In this document: positions 22,701 through 37,700 of the stretch, in pieces
Numbering within the stretch: position 1 is the first letter of the stretch
Layout of the letters: every line of letters starts with the position of its first letter
NCBI RefSeq assembly: GCF_932276165.1
Contig: NC_063997.1
Span: 8,070,001-8,134,000, forward strand
Direction: 5' to 3'
Source: Plutella xylostella
Taxonomy: Eukaryota > Arthropoda > Insecta > Lepidoptera > Plutellidae
DNA: 64,000 nucleotides
Translations under genes and position numbers: made by a program
Notes under the pieces: model-generated
What the model was told of the DNA's origin: nothing
What the model saw: the letters and a program-made list of their open reading frames with translations, nothing else
Database searches by the model: none

Positions 22701-25700
22701 TTCTACTGACAAAATGCTGACACCAAATGGCCCTAATTTTTAAAACCAGTTAATTTAATTTAAAGCGCCCTTAAACGAGCCTTTTCCGTTTAGTGGTAAT
22801 TTGGTGATATTATCACTGGAACTTTTTCATTGCTCGTCAGTGTATTGTACCTAAGATACATAGTAGTCACGTCATTGCGGTAGGTTACACGCACCTTTTT
22901 ATTGAAAGACTTCTAAAGTGGTTTAGTATTTAGAGCCAACACGTACCATCTAGGGACACGCACATCGTCCAAATGCCTCCATTCATCGGCACTAGGAATG
23001 TACCTCCACCATTTCTTCTGCTGCCATCCTCGATCTGAAAGGAAAGAATTCAATAATACATACGTGACTTTAATTTTATATTATTGAAGGGCCCAGTGCT
23101 TATAGAGAAGTGAAAGAATGTCCCTTGGTCCAGTGTAAACCGTTTTTTTTTGATAAATTGGTATTTTACGTCGTTTCAGATCTGCTGTTGATCCAATAAT
23201 TGGCCAATTTCACCCTGTAGGTATACAATACACGTCGTAGTCCAAAATGTAAAGTAACATTATAAGCCAACTCTCGGTCTATAAAATACAGCATGTTTTA
23301 CGAGCAGTAGAGGGTAAGATAGTACTGTTGTAGGTATTCGCTTTGTTTTGTTTATTGTGTTTGTTGCCAGTAAAAGTTTTGGCATTTGTCTTGAATTTGA
23401 AGATTGAGGTGATTCACTCAAGAAGTTCACCGTGCGAAGTTTTGTGTGTATACTTTGGTGCATAGTACATATATTAAGAATAGGTATAATATTATAAGAA
23501 TAGGTATAATATAATTTAAACTTTTATGATTGAGAAATATGCTGTTTTGCGTGTAGAAGAGGGGTGCCGATGCCGATGCCGATGCCGTGGGTCAAGGCGA
23601 GTGCAGATCGACGAAAGATAAGTTGATGGCTGTCAATGCTATTGCTAACTCAATAGGTACGGTCAGGTGCAGAGAAACCTGACCCCCCTCTCATACTAAC
23701 AATGCTTGTGAGGGGGGTCAGGTTTCTCTGCCTCTTACTGTACCTACAAATAGAGTTGTAGTGTAGTACATATAACTTTATTAGTAAAATACTATTGCTA
23801 AATGTAAACAATCGAGCATTAAACTTAGGTTAGACTTACGGTTATATTTCCAACTTGTAGAATGCCAAATAAAATAATACCTAATGGCGTTTTAGAGGGT
23901 AAGCAACAGAAAAATACATTTCTACACCAAATTTTCGCGATTTTCGTTAGGTACCACCTCATATTGGGGCCAATACTATGTACCTATACAGACCAGCAGT
24001 ATATTTCAAGGTCTTAGTTAGGTAGGTAATGAAATAGTTTCAGTGTTATAACTACGTGAGCGGAGCAGCTGCCACGGTCCCGGCGTGTCATTAACTTACA
24101 AGAACTGACTCAGCATATAATTACTTAGGTACCTTTATTGGAGGTCGAGTGACTCGTGTATACATACGTATCTATGCATATAGGTATGATATTACAAGTT
24201 CATTTTGTTTACCGATAATGGACATAGGCTGTACCTTTTACCTATTATAATAACTGCCGACTGATACATTTATTTTTCATTAACAAAATAATTTGTTGTA
24301 CCTAACTATTTATAAAACATAAAATAGAGTACCATGCAATTTTATACAAACAGTACTTGGCGTCATAAAAATACAATAACCTACAGCTAAAACACCATAA
24401 TCGTAAAAATAATACGGCAATCAACATGAAATACCCTACCGGAACAGAAGGGGTTACTGCGGTTATTTCACAAGTTTCGTTTCGTTCAACCGGTTCGTTT
24501 ATTTGGTCCCTTTTATTTATAACTAGCTGTTCCCGCGCGCTTCGCTTCGCCTTAAAAAGTTTTTCCCGTTGGAATTCCGGGATAAAAAGTAGCCTATGTT
24601 CTTTCCCAGGGTCTAGACCGTATGTGTACCAAGTTTCATTCAAATCCGTTCAGTAGTTTTGGCGTGAAAGAGTAACAGACAGACAGACAGACAGACAGAC
24701 AGGCACAGTTACTTTCGCATTTATAATATTAGTTAGGATTTTGAGTTGAAACCGGTTTCAAACCATTTGCGACGAGGGTTGTCTCTCGAAGGTATTTATG
24801 GCATAAACTCAAATGAAACTCAAAATTAACTAGTAGTTGCAGTTTCGTTGCAGTTGCGTTTCACCATGATTGTGTGCTGGGCCTAAGACATCGAGTGCGT
24901 ATACCTACTATGGGAACAATTTATCATCGTATCAGGCGTACATTTTCCATGCCGTCGATTCTTTTATATTAAAGCAATTGAACCGTAGCCGTGAAGAAAG
25001 AAGATCCATATAGTACGAGTATATTCGTAAAGTCAGAGTGATATCCCACTAGCTTTACGGAATGAGCTGCGTGTTTCTTTGACCTTGAGCGATAAGCGGT
25101 GGGAAATAAGACATCGGAACCCAATGTCACAACCGACACACCCGGGTCAGCCGGTCCAATAGAAATATCTTAAATTGACCAATAATTACGAATAACACTG
25201 GTAGGTCAGTAGAATTCGGACATAAATTATTATTAACAAATATATGTAAATTGAATTCCATGTACAGCTTGTGTGAATGAGTTTGTTTGAATTTACAGTG
25301 TAACAAACTTATCTGTTCCGGTGAGAGCGAACTAAATTGATGCATATCTCATTACTTACTAATGAATTATATAATGATATAAATCAGATGGGTTAATTAA
25401 AACCGCAAGGGCGAATAAACACTACGGGCAAAATTATAATCTTATAGAGTGAAGAAATATTAGACATTTACGCGAGCTGTCACCGGAACAGATCTATAAG
25501 TTTGTGGCACTGTATGTAACTACGCTTATGATCTAGAGGAAAACGTTGTAATTCGGCAGCGAAAACATTTTACAAAATATTATGTTTTTAATTAATCGTT
25601 GGTTTTAACTTCGCCCTGCAAAACAAATACAATAATATTATTATTAGTAGTTAATTAACAGCAGTAGCTTTATAGCATTGCATGGCGTATTCCCAATAGA

Positions 25701-28700
25701 CAATTTCCTTTATTAGTACAAGCTAGTAATTGGCTGCTCGCGGCGAGTGCTTACATTCACATTTTATGTCGCTGTGGTACAGTTGGGACCCATTGTGGAA
25801 TTTCTACATTAAATACCATTGCTTATCGTTCTATAAAGTTACACAAGATATTATTTTTATTTCTGAACTACGATTCGTAGCAATTTTAAAGTATGATAGT
25901 ATGAGTATACTTTAGCAGTTAGTATTGGGAGCGATCACTTCTAGTTATACCACTGTTGGTTTGTTCTATCTCTAGATTCAATAAATATTAAGTTACTAAT
26001 ATATTATTATCATTTTAAAATACTACACTGTTATTAGTAATCTTACGGAATTCTGACAGTTATCAATTTTAGACAAATCAGAGATCACAAACCTTTTTGG
26101 GCTGGGCACTTTTTCAATACGAGTCTGGACATCTGAGACTATAATATATTCAAAGTCTCGTTACGCCGAAAATCGTATGGCATAAATCTCGTTTAGTAAA
26201 AAGTTATTTCGCATAACATTGTTTAGCCTAATAATGGTATGGCCAAATCTTGAATAGCCTAATAATGCTATGGCATAGGTTTATACAAAGTAATAATTTT
26301 CGTTTGGCTTTAACTTTGACGGAGCGTCTCCCTACATAGCGCAAACTGGTGCCTTGTATTGTTTCCGCTGTTTGGAAAACGCTCCGCTCCGCTTCGCTAC
26401 GCTCCGCTTTGGTTTTGATGAACATGTGCACCTAACACGCTCCTCCTCGCTTTGCTCGTCGTCGCACCTATTATTAGGTTTCGATCTCATGGGGTTTGTA
26501 ATAATAATTATATTGGTCGTTAACTTTCGATTTTTTGATCATACAATATCGTGATTTTCGGGATGTAGGAGAAAAATACCACAATTTGTACATTTACTAC
26601 ATACTTCATATATTATTTATTAAGATAACATTAGGAGAAACAAGATTATACATAGGTATAGACGAACATAAATTTGAGCAAACGAAACTTAGGTGTTTAA
26701 AGATTGTGCCTAAAGAGTTTTAGACGAAACGAGCCTTATAAGTCTTGGCAAAGTGATGGTTCGACCAAAAAAGTTTAGACCATACGAGGGGAACACCCAA
26801 ATATTCCGAAAAACTTTTTTCCGAATTTGATAACCCCGAATATGTAATTTACGAAATATTGCAATACCGATTTTTTAAAATACCGAATTATAATAATCAC
26901 GAAAATTATAATTTCGAATATTATAATCACGAATATTGTTATTACGATTGTTAAATATACGAATGTTAAAAAATACGATTACTTTAATATACGAAAAATA
27001 AAATACCGATTTATTATAATCACGAAAAAGTCAAATCCCGATCGGAAATATGATAATTCGTGATTTTGACAAAAAAAACATAAACGTCTTTAAAACTTTA
27101 GAACCAAAACCAAAAGATAGGTGCGACGACGAGCAAAGCGAGGAGGAGCGTGTTAGGTGCACATAGATATCGAAAAACAAAGCGGAGCGCAGCGAAGCGG
27201 AGCGGAGCGTTTCACATAATATAGCTTAAAAAATATTGTTTTTATACGCATTATGCTGCATTATTCATAATAGATAACTATTTCTTGTTAACTAAGAAAC
27301 ATTCGGGAATTTGTATTTTCGGAATATTAAAACTTCGGGATTCGTAATTTAAATAATTCGATATAATAAAAATCGTACTTTTGAAACATCGAAATAATAA
27401 TATTCGAAAAATTGACTTTCGTCATTTTAATAAATGTGTTGTTTGAAATTTCGTTTATAAACTATTCGTGATTTTCGTTATTCGGAAACTTAAAATTCGG
27501 GATTGTGAATTATTCGGAACTATGAAATTCGAAATTTAAAAAATCGTTATTTTCATATTCGTAAAAAAGTAATTCGGAATTATGTAGTGTACCCCCATAC
27601 GAGTTATGCGAAATGAGTTTTGGTCAATAAAGATTATGCCAGATGAGCGGAACCCGCCTCCAGCATCTCCATACTGCCTTCCTAAGCTTGGACCATATCC
27701 CACCACGCTGGTCCACTGCGGTGTTGGTGGGTTCACATATGATCACAGATGTTTTCCTTCTCCGTAAGAGCGATGGTATACATTGTACTTAAATTCAAAG
27801 AACTCATTGTTACCTACATGTCAGCGCCGAGATTCGAACCCGCATCTCTTGCTTGAGAAGCGGGCGCTTACCCGACTGAGCCAGTTGGACTCGCGCAGTG
27901 AGTGTTCCGTACAAGTATACTTAATTACCTGAGGTAGTTTTCCTTTTAATTTCATCATAATTATGTACATCTATACGATATATCAGCTTAATATCTTTAC
28001 CCGTTTCCGAGAAAAAAGGTGGTGACAACAAAGTGTGATCTTATAAGGGTTCCTTTTTTTCCTTTTGAGGTACGGAACCCTCAAAAAGAATAGTGACAAT
28101 CGGATCAATCGTTTCGGAGATATGCGTGGACAAACATACATACCAACAAGCATATAAACGTACATAGGTACATAAACATTTATAAAATTTTGAATATTTG
28201 TTTATTAGCCCTAATACTCGTATATTGTCATATGTCAATATGGTGCAGTTCCAATAATCTTACATACATACCGAACATATTATATGTACTTACCGAATAG
28301 ACAATCTTTTTTTGAAATTGATTAAAAAGGTTTATTATTCCTGAATTTAGTAGGAAGTGATGCCATGCTAAAGAATAAAATAAAGCAATTAAAATTAATT
28401 CGATACATGGGTCGTGAGTCGTGATCCTACTTCATATTATAAATGCGAAAGTTTGTAAGTGTATATGTGTATGTATGTATGTATGTATGTATGTGTGTAT
28501 GTTTGTTATTTCTTCACGTCAAAACGGCTGAACCGATTTTAATGAAATTTGGAATGAAGTTAGCTGACACCCTGGATTAACACATATGTTACTTTTTATC
28601 GCGGAATTCCCACGGGAAAACTTATTAAGGCGAAGCGAAGCTCGCGGGAACAGCTATTATATTGAAATATTTGTTATTTTTGTATTAGTTTACTTGAGCA

Positions 28701-31700
28701 AGTAAATATTTAGATTTATCTTTTTGTATAAAAATATTAAGAAAAAATTATTGCCCAGAAATGGATCGCAATTTTTCATTTTTTCGGTAAAGAACTTTTT
28801 TAGAAGCATCACTTATAAAATGTCAGAATTCTTTCCAATTAAAAATCAGAGAGTAGTAGAAACTTTACATAAAAAGGTATATAAGATACCGATATTCTCC
28901 TTGAACATGTTTTAGTAAAATCATTACTTACCTACTTATATTCCCATTATGTACAGCAAATCCAAAGAAAAAAAACAATAAAACTTTTCATTGTCAAAAA
29001 TAATAACTGTAATTTGGTTTCCAACCGCACTGTACGTCTGAACATACATACAGGGTGATTATGTTTGCACGCTATGGGTCAAGGTTACGCGTGGTATAGT
29101 TGTTTAGCCGCGGTTACACCTGTACCACCCTGTGCTGTTAATGACGTCGCAGTCAAGTTGCCAACTATACATATTACATTGCTCACTTAGTATGAGACGA
29201 TGCAGTGCAGCGGACAAAGTTTGCCGACGGTCTACATAATTAATGACTAGTTCTCAGATTGTTGTTAAATTGATGTTCTGAAATAATTTCAAGAATATAT
29301 TTTTCTACTACAGTTTGGGGGATATTTTACGCAATTCTGATCAGTATTTTTTTAAACTCATATGTATACAATATATAATTATGTATTGCTACGGAATAAT
29401 AAAGGTTACTTATAATTTTCTTAAGGTTGTCGCTAAAATGCAGCAAATTATTTAAAAAAAAAACAAACACTCACTCCTTGTACTAATGTACCTACTCCCT
29501 TGCGGGGTAGGCAGAGGTGCATTGCTGCACCCACTTTTCGCCAGTGTTTATGTTAGTCCCAATGTAATAGGGGGCGGGCCTTTTGCCATTTTACGGGCAC
29601 ATCCAAGACCCGAGAACAAATATCTGTGTTTAAACAAATATCTGCCCCAGCCGGAAATTGAACCCGGGACCTTCGGGTCAGTAGTCAGGGTCACTAACCA
29701 CTACGCCATTCGGTCGTCGATAGGTTGAGTAAAAGATAAATGGAATCGCAGAAATTCATTTACTATGCTACGAGCTACGATGCTACGATGCTACGAGCTA
29801 CGATGCTACGAGCTACGATACTCGTAGCATTACGTAGTACTTTGAGTAGCATTTTTATTCCTACTATTACTTTGCAGATTTAAACATTGTTGGTTGGATT
29901 GTAATGCAAGTCGGATTTATCAACGGGGTTGCAGCAGCATAGACACAGTGCGGTAAAGAGTATAATTAGATGATTGCTCACTAGCTTCTTTGAGGTGACT
30001 CAAAAACTGCTTTGGACAGGTTTTCCGGTTAGGCAGAAATCACTTTGAGACAGAGGTAAACAGAAAAATCCTTCATGACTGGGTAAAATTTACTAACAAA
30101 TGTATCCATGATAGAGGCCTAAATACATAAGGTATGTGAGACTGAAATCGGCTGACGACAATGTTCGCTGTCTATAATTTAAACTGAATATTCTTCTTTA
30201 TAATTTTCGAATCCAGCGGTCATTTGATAAATTACGGTTCCATAATGATGCCTTCGCTTCGCACATTCATAGATCACGCTATACGTTGGTACGTTTCAAA
30301 CCTAATATTACTTTCAAATTATCTATAATTTATTGTTGGTCTTGTTTACCATGATGAAGGAAATTCATTTTTACTACTATGTAATCACACTAGTGATTAA
30401 CATACTCTAATGGTGATGGAAATTTTTCTATAACCTCTTGAGTTAAGGCAGTAAAAAAAATGCCATGTATTTTTCGTGCTTTATTGCATTCATTTCACGT
30501 CATATTTGTAATACTTGCACTAAGAAATTAGGGTTATGTTTCTAAATTGCTGAAGGTGCAAAACTTTCAGGGTTTCCTGGACCATTATGTAAATCTTTAT
30601 GTCCCGAAATGTTATTCAATGAGTACTTAATAATTGTTTAAGCTGACCTTAGGTTATTAACATTGGTTTTACAGGTTAAATGCGAATTGTACCAATTCTA
30701 AAATATAATGCGTAGCTGTGTTGAGTGTTTATGCCGTTTGTTGTAGGTTTATACTTTCATATAAAAACTTTTTCAACCTTTTTATATTTGAGAAAAACCC
30801 ACGAACTGGTTTGATGCTATTAATGTTCAGTTTAATAATAATAATCTAGTGGTAGCTATGCGGGATGTTCCTGGGCTTGAAACCCAGCCAGGACAGATTA
30901 TTGCATCTCTCTTCGATGTTGAATGTTGGACTGTTAGACTGTTGTTGTTACGTAATATCGCCAAAATGGGTAGCGGCTGCCAAGCAAGGAAGCAAATTTT
31001 GAAATTTTCATGTAAAATCACCTTGACCCGTGGTTTGATAGAGTATGAATATAGAAAATAGTTCGGAACACAATCAAACTTAAGTTGAGGAATGAGAAAA
31101 ACGAAGAATGAAGAAGTATGAGATAAAGCAAGTGAGAGGTTCTTGTTATTGTTTAAAAGATATAAAAAACAGAGTAGTTTAACATACTGTGTAGTATATG
31201 TATAGTATAAAACAACATTCATAATAAAATCTAGCACTAAACTAAACTAAGTATTTGAATCCTAATGGTGTGTTTATCCCATGTTTATTATTTAAAAGTA
31301 TACAATATTTCATGTGACATTTAGAATCTAGGTTTTGTTCTGTTCAGAGTGAGGCATTTTGCCAAAACACTGGAAAAGAAAAGTCCTTAGCCCAAATAGA
31401 GTAATTTCTACGTGGAAAAAAAATCTGCCAAGTTTTTTTTTTGTAATCTCATTTATTTTATAAGCCATACATCCTAAGATTAAGTCGGCTTAAAAACTAA
31501 CAAAAAATAACAATCCTTAAATAATTAACAAAAATAGTACTTAGGGCGAATTCGTCCAAACTTCATCTTACACGAGAATAACTAATACCGGAATAAAATT
31601 TATACGCGAGTAAATATCTAGGATAAGTACATTTGCATTCTACCAAGTTATACCATGATTAATTGAATGAACGAGGAACGAAACTGTAATGCAACTAAAA

Positions 31701-34700
31701 TAAAAATAGTTGCGTTTCAAAGCATGCAATAGAAATGACATGCCAACTTAGTTTGAATGGATTATAATAGTATGAAATTGTTTATGTTTTAATATTTTAT
31801 TCACTGTTGTTATTTTGAGAATTTGCCTATTAACTTACTTTTGTTTATGTTTTGACAGATGTGCTTATATGTCATTATGACGGTTTTCTAATCAGCTGAT
31901 GTGCCGCCGCCATTACAAAATTACTCTCGGATAAGCTCGTTACACGGTCAATTTTGGCGGTATAACATTTTATTCTTGGGATAAGCTACTTATCTTGGTT
32001 TCGGGTTTGGTAGAATGCAAAATCGGCTTACTCGCGAGTAACTGGTAGTTTACTCGTGAGTAAAAAGTTACTCGACGTTGGTCGAATCCACCCTTAGTAG
32101 TTCAACTATGGGAGTAGAACTTAACCTACAGATATCTGCCAAGTTTGGGTTACGAGAAATAAATGCTGACAGTAAATTTTTTTCACAAATAAGTAGCTCA
32201 ACGTGCATTTAAAATTTAATTTCCATAACAAAAACCACAATTTCTTAACCTTAACCTACATATCAATGGACAAAGTTTATAGTTAAAATTATTATTCATA
32301 GTGCATTATGTAAAAAATTAAGAGAAACAATGATAATGTAACTGTTAGATAGCGGAGGTCCCAGACCACAGACCAGTCCACACCTGGTGTAGAGATTAAT
32401 TGTGTCTGGAAACTCTGCAATAGCCTCTGCGGGTTATTGTTACTTCTTGCTGAACCCGCGACTGTTAAACACAGCTGTATGTCCCCCTATAATCATCATG
32501 TTTTGTTGAAACGATGGATTAATAGCGTTAGTTACTTATAGACTTTATTATAATCATCAACTTTAATAAAAAATACATTCATGACATTCCCATGAGTACT
32601 TAACCGTTTGAATACTTAGTTCATATTTATATTTCTTATGTACATTTAAAAAAAAATTTGAATAAGATTAAGGTTCACATATTAATTTCTTAATACTCTT
32701 TCACATAATTATTAATTTACCCGTATGTGCCATATTTGTAGTCATTGTGTATCTGGTGGATTAGCATCGTCTGTGCTGGCTCAGTTGCATGAGTAGTCAT
32801 GCATATGTAAATAGGTATATACATAGAACCAGCTTGTGAATTGGACTGCACCAATTAGCATTGAATATTCAAAGGGATGGCTCGTATCCGTATCGAACGT
32901 TTAATTTTAACTGTAACAGTTTTCGGAAAAGTAATCCCTTATTTTACTCTTCTAAAAGTTATTCTATCTACGTATATTTCGTTTTAAGAGATACGTCTGT
33001 CTCTGTATTAAAAAAAATCTATATATCTCTTGTATAAACCGTGAATAAATCTTCTAAGTATGTTTAACTGTTTAAGCAAGGAAATTCGAGTTCTGGTATC
33101 AAGATAAAAAAATGCTATATTTTATTGTATCGGCGCAAAGTCCTTCTAGATTTTGTAATATCCACATACCTACACTACAGGCCAACGATAACACTCTGTA
33201 AGCCGGTTTAAACAAGAGTTTAGTTCTCAGCATCGCTCTCTACTAACACGGATTATGTTTAGCATTTTGCTGAGCACATCCAGCTATACGTAATATAAAG
33301 ACAAGTACGATACGAGTATACATGTATGTAAGTGAAGTAGGTAATCTCGTTTACGTCTTTTCTTGTGTTGTTTGCCAATTTGGCAAAATCCCACAGGGTA
33401 GTTAAGGAAAAGATGTGGAAGTGGAGTACGGGCTGAAAAGATTTCCTTTCGTGAAGTTATGATGTTATACCTACACATTGAAGCTAAACAAAGAATGTCT
33501 GGCAACTTTCGCTAGTACGAAACATTGAATGAAGTTTCCTATTCTCCTCATATTATTTAGGGGCTAATTCGTAATAATGAATCGCTAAACTTTCTATACG
33601 ATAGCTATACATTAACCTTCTGTGGGGCTTGGTACTGTTTGGTACGGTGTTAGTTTGAAAACGCAAAGACCTTCAAATTTTAATAATGAAAGTAAAATTA
33701 ATGCTTTTATGTGCCATTTTTCAGTCATCATTGTCCTGATCTTCGTGTTTAGGATGGTAAAGCCATTATGAAAATTTAAAATTTTATTATGTCTGTCCCA
33801 CTGGATCATGGAATTTAAAGGCAACAAGGTGCTTCGTGCCTGATGCCGATATCTTACAGTGGATTATTATTACCTCGACTCATTCTTATCGTTCCGGTGA
33901 CAAATACAAAATCAAGAATTGGTTGGTCGCTCAGGAGCAGGTGATACATCGCTCGAGGTGGCACTTCTTGTGTGCCTTCAGAAACATAGAGTTGTTCATC
34001 AGCAGGCTTACCTTAGCGACCTTCTTATCGAGCACCCACGGCCAGTTGAAGATCAGAAGACAGAGAGTGCTACCTTGGCCAGATAGGTACCTATATTTAG
34101 GCATCTGTGGGGCCTTCGCGGATTTATTTGTGACAGGCGATAGCGGTGCAGTAGAGCGTTGAAGTAGCACGCACTCACAGTCTATCCCAAAGATTCGATA
34201 AATAGCGCTATCCATCCTTTATCGCCATGCGTGAAGCCCCCGCAGTTTCCATACAGTTTGGCTTACCTTAGCGACCTTCTCGTCGATCAGCCACTGCAGG
34301 CGGGTGCTCCCAGTGCTCCGTCATGATGGCCGCGCACAGCAGCGTCGTGGAACACCAGGGGAATACTGATAGTGATACTGCTTCTTCGTCTTAGCGTGCA
34401 GACCAAGAGCCGGCGCTAATAGAGTTGGATGCTTCACCAATTTACCGATTACCCAGGTTTCCTTTTATGCACGTTTACATGGTGCCGGGTTATCTCAACG
34501 ACAGCAGCACAGCTGGCTGAAAGGTAGAGAGTGCTACTGCCTTAGCTCAGGTTTCAATGGACGATACGTCTGTCTATACAGCGCCGGATTACCTTCTTAT
34601 CGAGTACTCACGGCCGGTTGAAAAGCAGGACAGAGAGTGCTTTGACCAGATACCTATATATTTATTTAGGAACAAATTTATATACAGATGTGGCGTACCT

Positions 34701-37700
34701 TAGCGACCTTCTCGTCGAGCAGCCACTGCAGGCGCGTGCCGGTGGCGTTGGCCCGCGCCGCCAGCGCCGCGCGCTCCCAGCCCACGTGCTCCCAGTGCTC
34801 CGTCATGATGGCCGCGCACAGCAGCGCCAAAGAACACCAGGGAAATACTGATCATACTGCTTCTAATTGTCTTTTTTATCTTAACGTGTAGACAAAGAGC
34901 CGGTGCTAATATATCCCGATTGCCCAGGGTTCCTTTTAACATGGTGCCGGATTACCATAATGACAGCATCACAGCCAGCTGAAAAGTAGAGAGTGCTAGT
35001 GCCATGGCTCAGGTAACAATGGACGATACGTTTTTCTATACAGCGCCGGCTTACCTTCTTCTCGAGCACCCACGGCCGGTTAAAAAGCAGGACAGAGAGT
35101 GATTTGTCCAGATACCTATATATTTATTTAGGAACAAATTTATACACAGATGTGGCGTACCTTAGCGACCTTCTCGTCGAGCAGCCACTGCAGGCGCGTG
35201 CCGGTGGCGTTGGCCCGCGCCGCCAGCGCCGCGCGCTCCCAGCCCACGTGCTCCCAGTGCTCCGTCATGATGGCCGCGCACAGCAGCGCCGTGGAACAGC
35301 TGTGGGGGAATGGGAGGTTAGAAAGGCAATAAAGCTGGGCACTAGAAGAAAAAGAAAGGATACTTTGAATTTGGAAATTACGATGTCTAAAAATATTTTA
35401 TACGTATCGTGTATTTATTCATAAAAATTTAAACAGTTATAATACAGAAGACTGAACTTATATATACTTCAATGTGAATTCGGATATGCGCGGATACTCC
35501 CTAATAATCTGGAGTTATGGACGTATCTTCACGTTTTAACTTATTATTTTATAACTTTAGTTTCTTATTATAGGTGTTCGGTGCAGGCGAGCAATTTGAC
35601 CTATAACGTTTTACTAGAGGTATTTCTTTAGTATTTTAGTAATATTTCAGCGAGATATTTCAAGATAGAACGGACGAAGATTGACGACGTTTTTAGTGCT
35701 CCGGAGCTCCGCATCCTGAAATGAGATCGTCCGAGAAGCTTATGTCTGTTGGAGCAGCAAATGTTTCCTTTCATCTCCATACGGTCGCTTTATATTGCAC
35801 GCTGAGGATTTAGGAAAGCATTAACAATGCGTTGGCTATTAAATACGATACGATTCCTACTATTTATATTTTCCACTTATAACAAAAGACGCAAAACAAA
35901 ACTAATTTTCATGGAAAGTAAGTATTGCTAATTAAGAATTATATCTAAATTTGCTTTGTATTTTTCGTTTTATATAATGAATCCATACATTTTATTTGAG
36001 TATATATTTTGCAGGAGTGTTTACATAAAATTCTGAAGCAAGATTTTTTTAGAAGAAAACAAATTAGATTTTTAAGCTGAAAATCGTACAGTATGATTAT
36101 TTTCAATTACCTACTATGCTCTGATTCCCATTTCACGGGTGTTAGCGTGTCCATTGCTTTTTTTCATTCTACTGCAAGCATTAGTTAGCGCCTGAAACTG
36201 TTTCAAAGACATGTTTGTGTTCAATCCAGTACAGATTTCAGTTGCATTTCATATGACCTAAATGTGCCCAAAAACAACGATACACGGTTTTGCTTCTAAA
36301 AGTTTTTCGTACTACTTTAAAATCCAATGTAGGTACCAAGTACTTTATAAGTAGAAGTAGTGTGGCTCGAGCTTCAGATACAGTTATCCAAAATTGGGTC
36401 ATATTGCGACGACAACTGTGTAATTGTGAGTTTTGGCTCAATTAATTTATAATAAGTATCTACCTATATGATAAATAAATTTAATAACAATAATTAAATT
36501 AAATTCATCCATAGCAACAATTTTATTCCTCAGGTTACATTTGAAAAATTGCCCCATAGAATATCATGGTCATGGACCATTCGATCTAATGTAAAATAAA
36601 ATCAAACAGTTTTTGTATTACAGATCTGTTCTAGAATATTATTTCCAAAATAATAGTCTTTCTTACGTGACCTGCAAAATTTGCAAGTCAGCCAAGCTGC
36701 ACTATTTCCAACGGACACAAAATATTTTTGTGAAATTAGAACTTGCCTAAAAAGAGGTTTTTCGGTCTAAAAGGCAAAAGGTTAATTGCTTACCTACATT
36801 CAGCTGTCGGGTTAGAGCGTGCTTCACAACATTAAACAAAATTACCTTAATTGGCTAAACATTCCACGAACACTGTACTAAATAAAGAGCGTACATCGTC
36901 CAGTGTTCAGATAATTAAAATTGCTTGAAGAAAAAACTTACTCGTTTAAAAAACCTACCGTTAACGTTCAACGTATTTTTTTACCCTTCGATACTCTAGA
37001 GTTTCCAAAAACTAAAATAATAACCTAACTAAGTAAATAATCTCTGTTTATGACACAAAATTTTCTTACACTGTTGTTTGTTTGTTTGTTTATTGTTCAT
37101 TTATTTATAACATTTCTTAATAATACATGCAGTGCTCTTAAACCTATTAAGGTTTGAATGGGCACTCATCACTCATGGTTGCCATTCATAGTTAAGTAGG
37201 TAAGTATTATGTAGGTATCTAAAGGTACGATACAATATTAATATGGGTAGGTTCTTAATACAATACAAAATGTAAGACCAATACATATTTGAACATTTTA
37301 AATATAAAACACATTCTAGCCAAAGTAAATAAGAAGAATAACACATTAACAAATAAAAGCGTCATGCTCACGCATCTTCACTATAAATTACCTATGCATA
37401 TGCACATATAGGTCGGTACACACGCTAAATATTTATCGTAGTTTTGGACACTGCGCGATCGGCACGGTGAGTGATACCGGTTCCTTATCAGCGACGAGCG
37501 GGTTTCGTCGTCGCCGGGTCTTTCCTGTTTGGTCAATTATGTCTGTGGAATTATGAGCGGTTTTTTTTTTTAAGTTTTAAGGTAATGATAGGAAGTGTTG
37601 TTTTAATTTGATTTTTAGGTTCTTGTTGTTAATAGTTTTTTTTAGAGTTTGAGGTAGGTCGTTAATAAGTCTAGGTATTAAATATTTATCTGTTCTTTTA

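Noticed and set aside
27820..27895. tRNA gene candidate
   Set aside because: tRNA-like head of a SINE; it runs directly into a non-tRNA body.
28470..28505. CRISPR-like short repeats
   Set aside because: Simple (ATGT)n microsatellite within a Helitron-like element; no spacers.
34618..35332. Repeated plus-strand ORFs rich in Ala/Arg
   Set aside because: They are antisense readings of the GC-rich claudin-like exon copies; the minus frame has matching splice phases and protein motifs.
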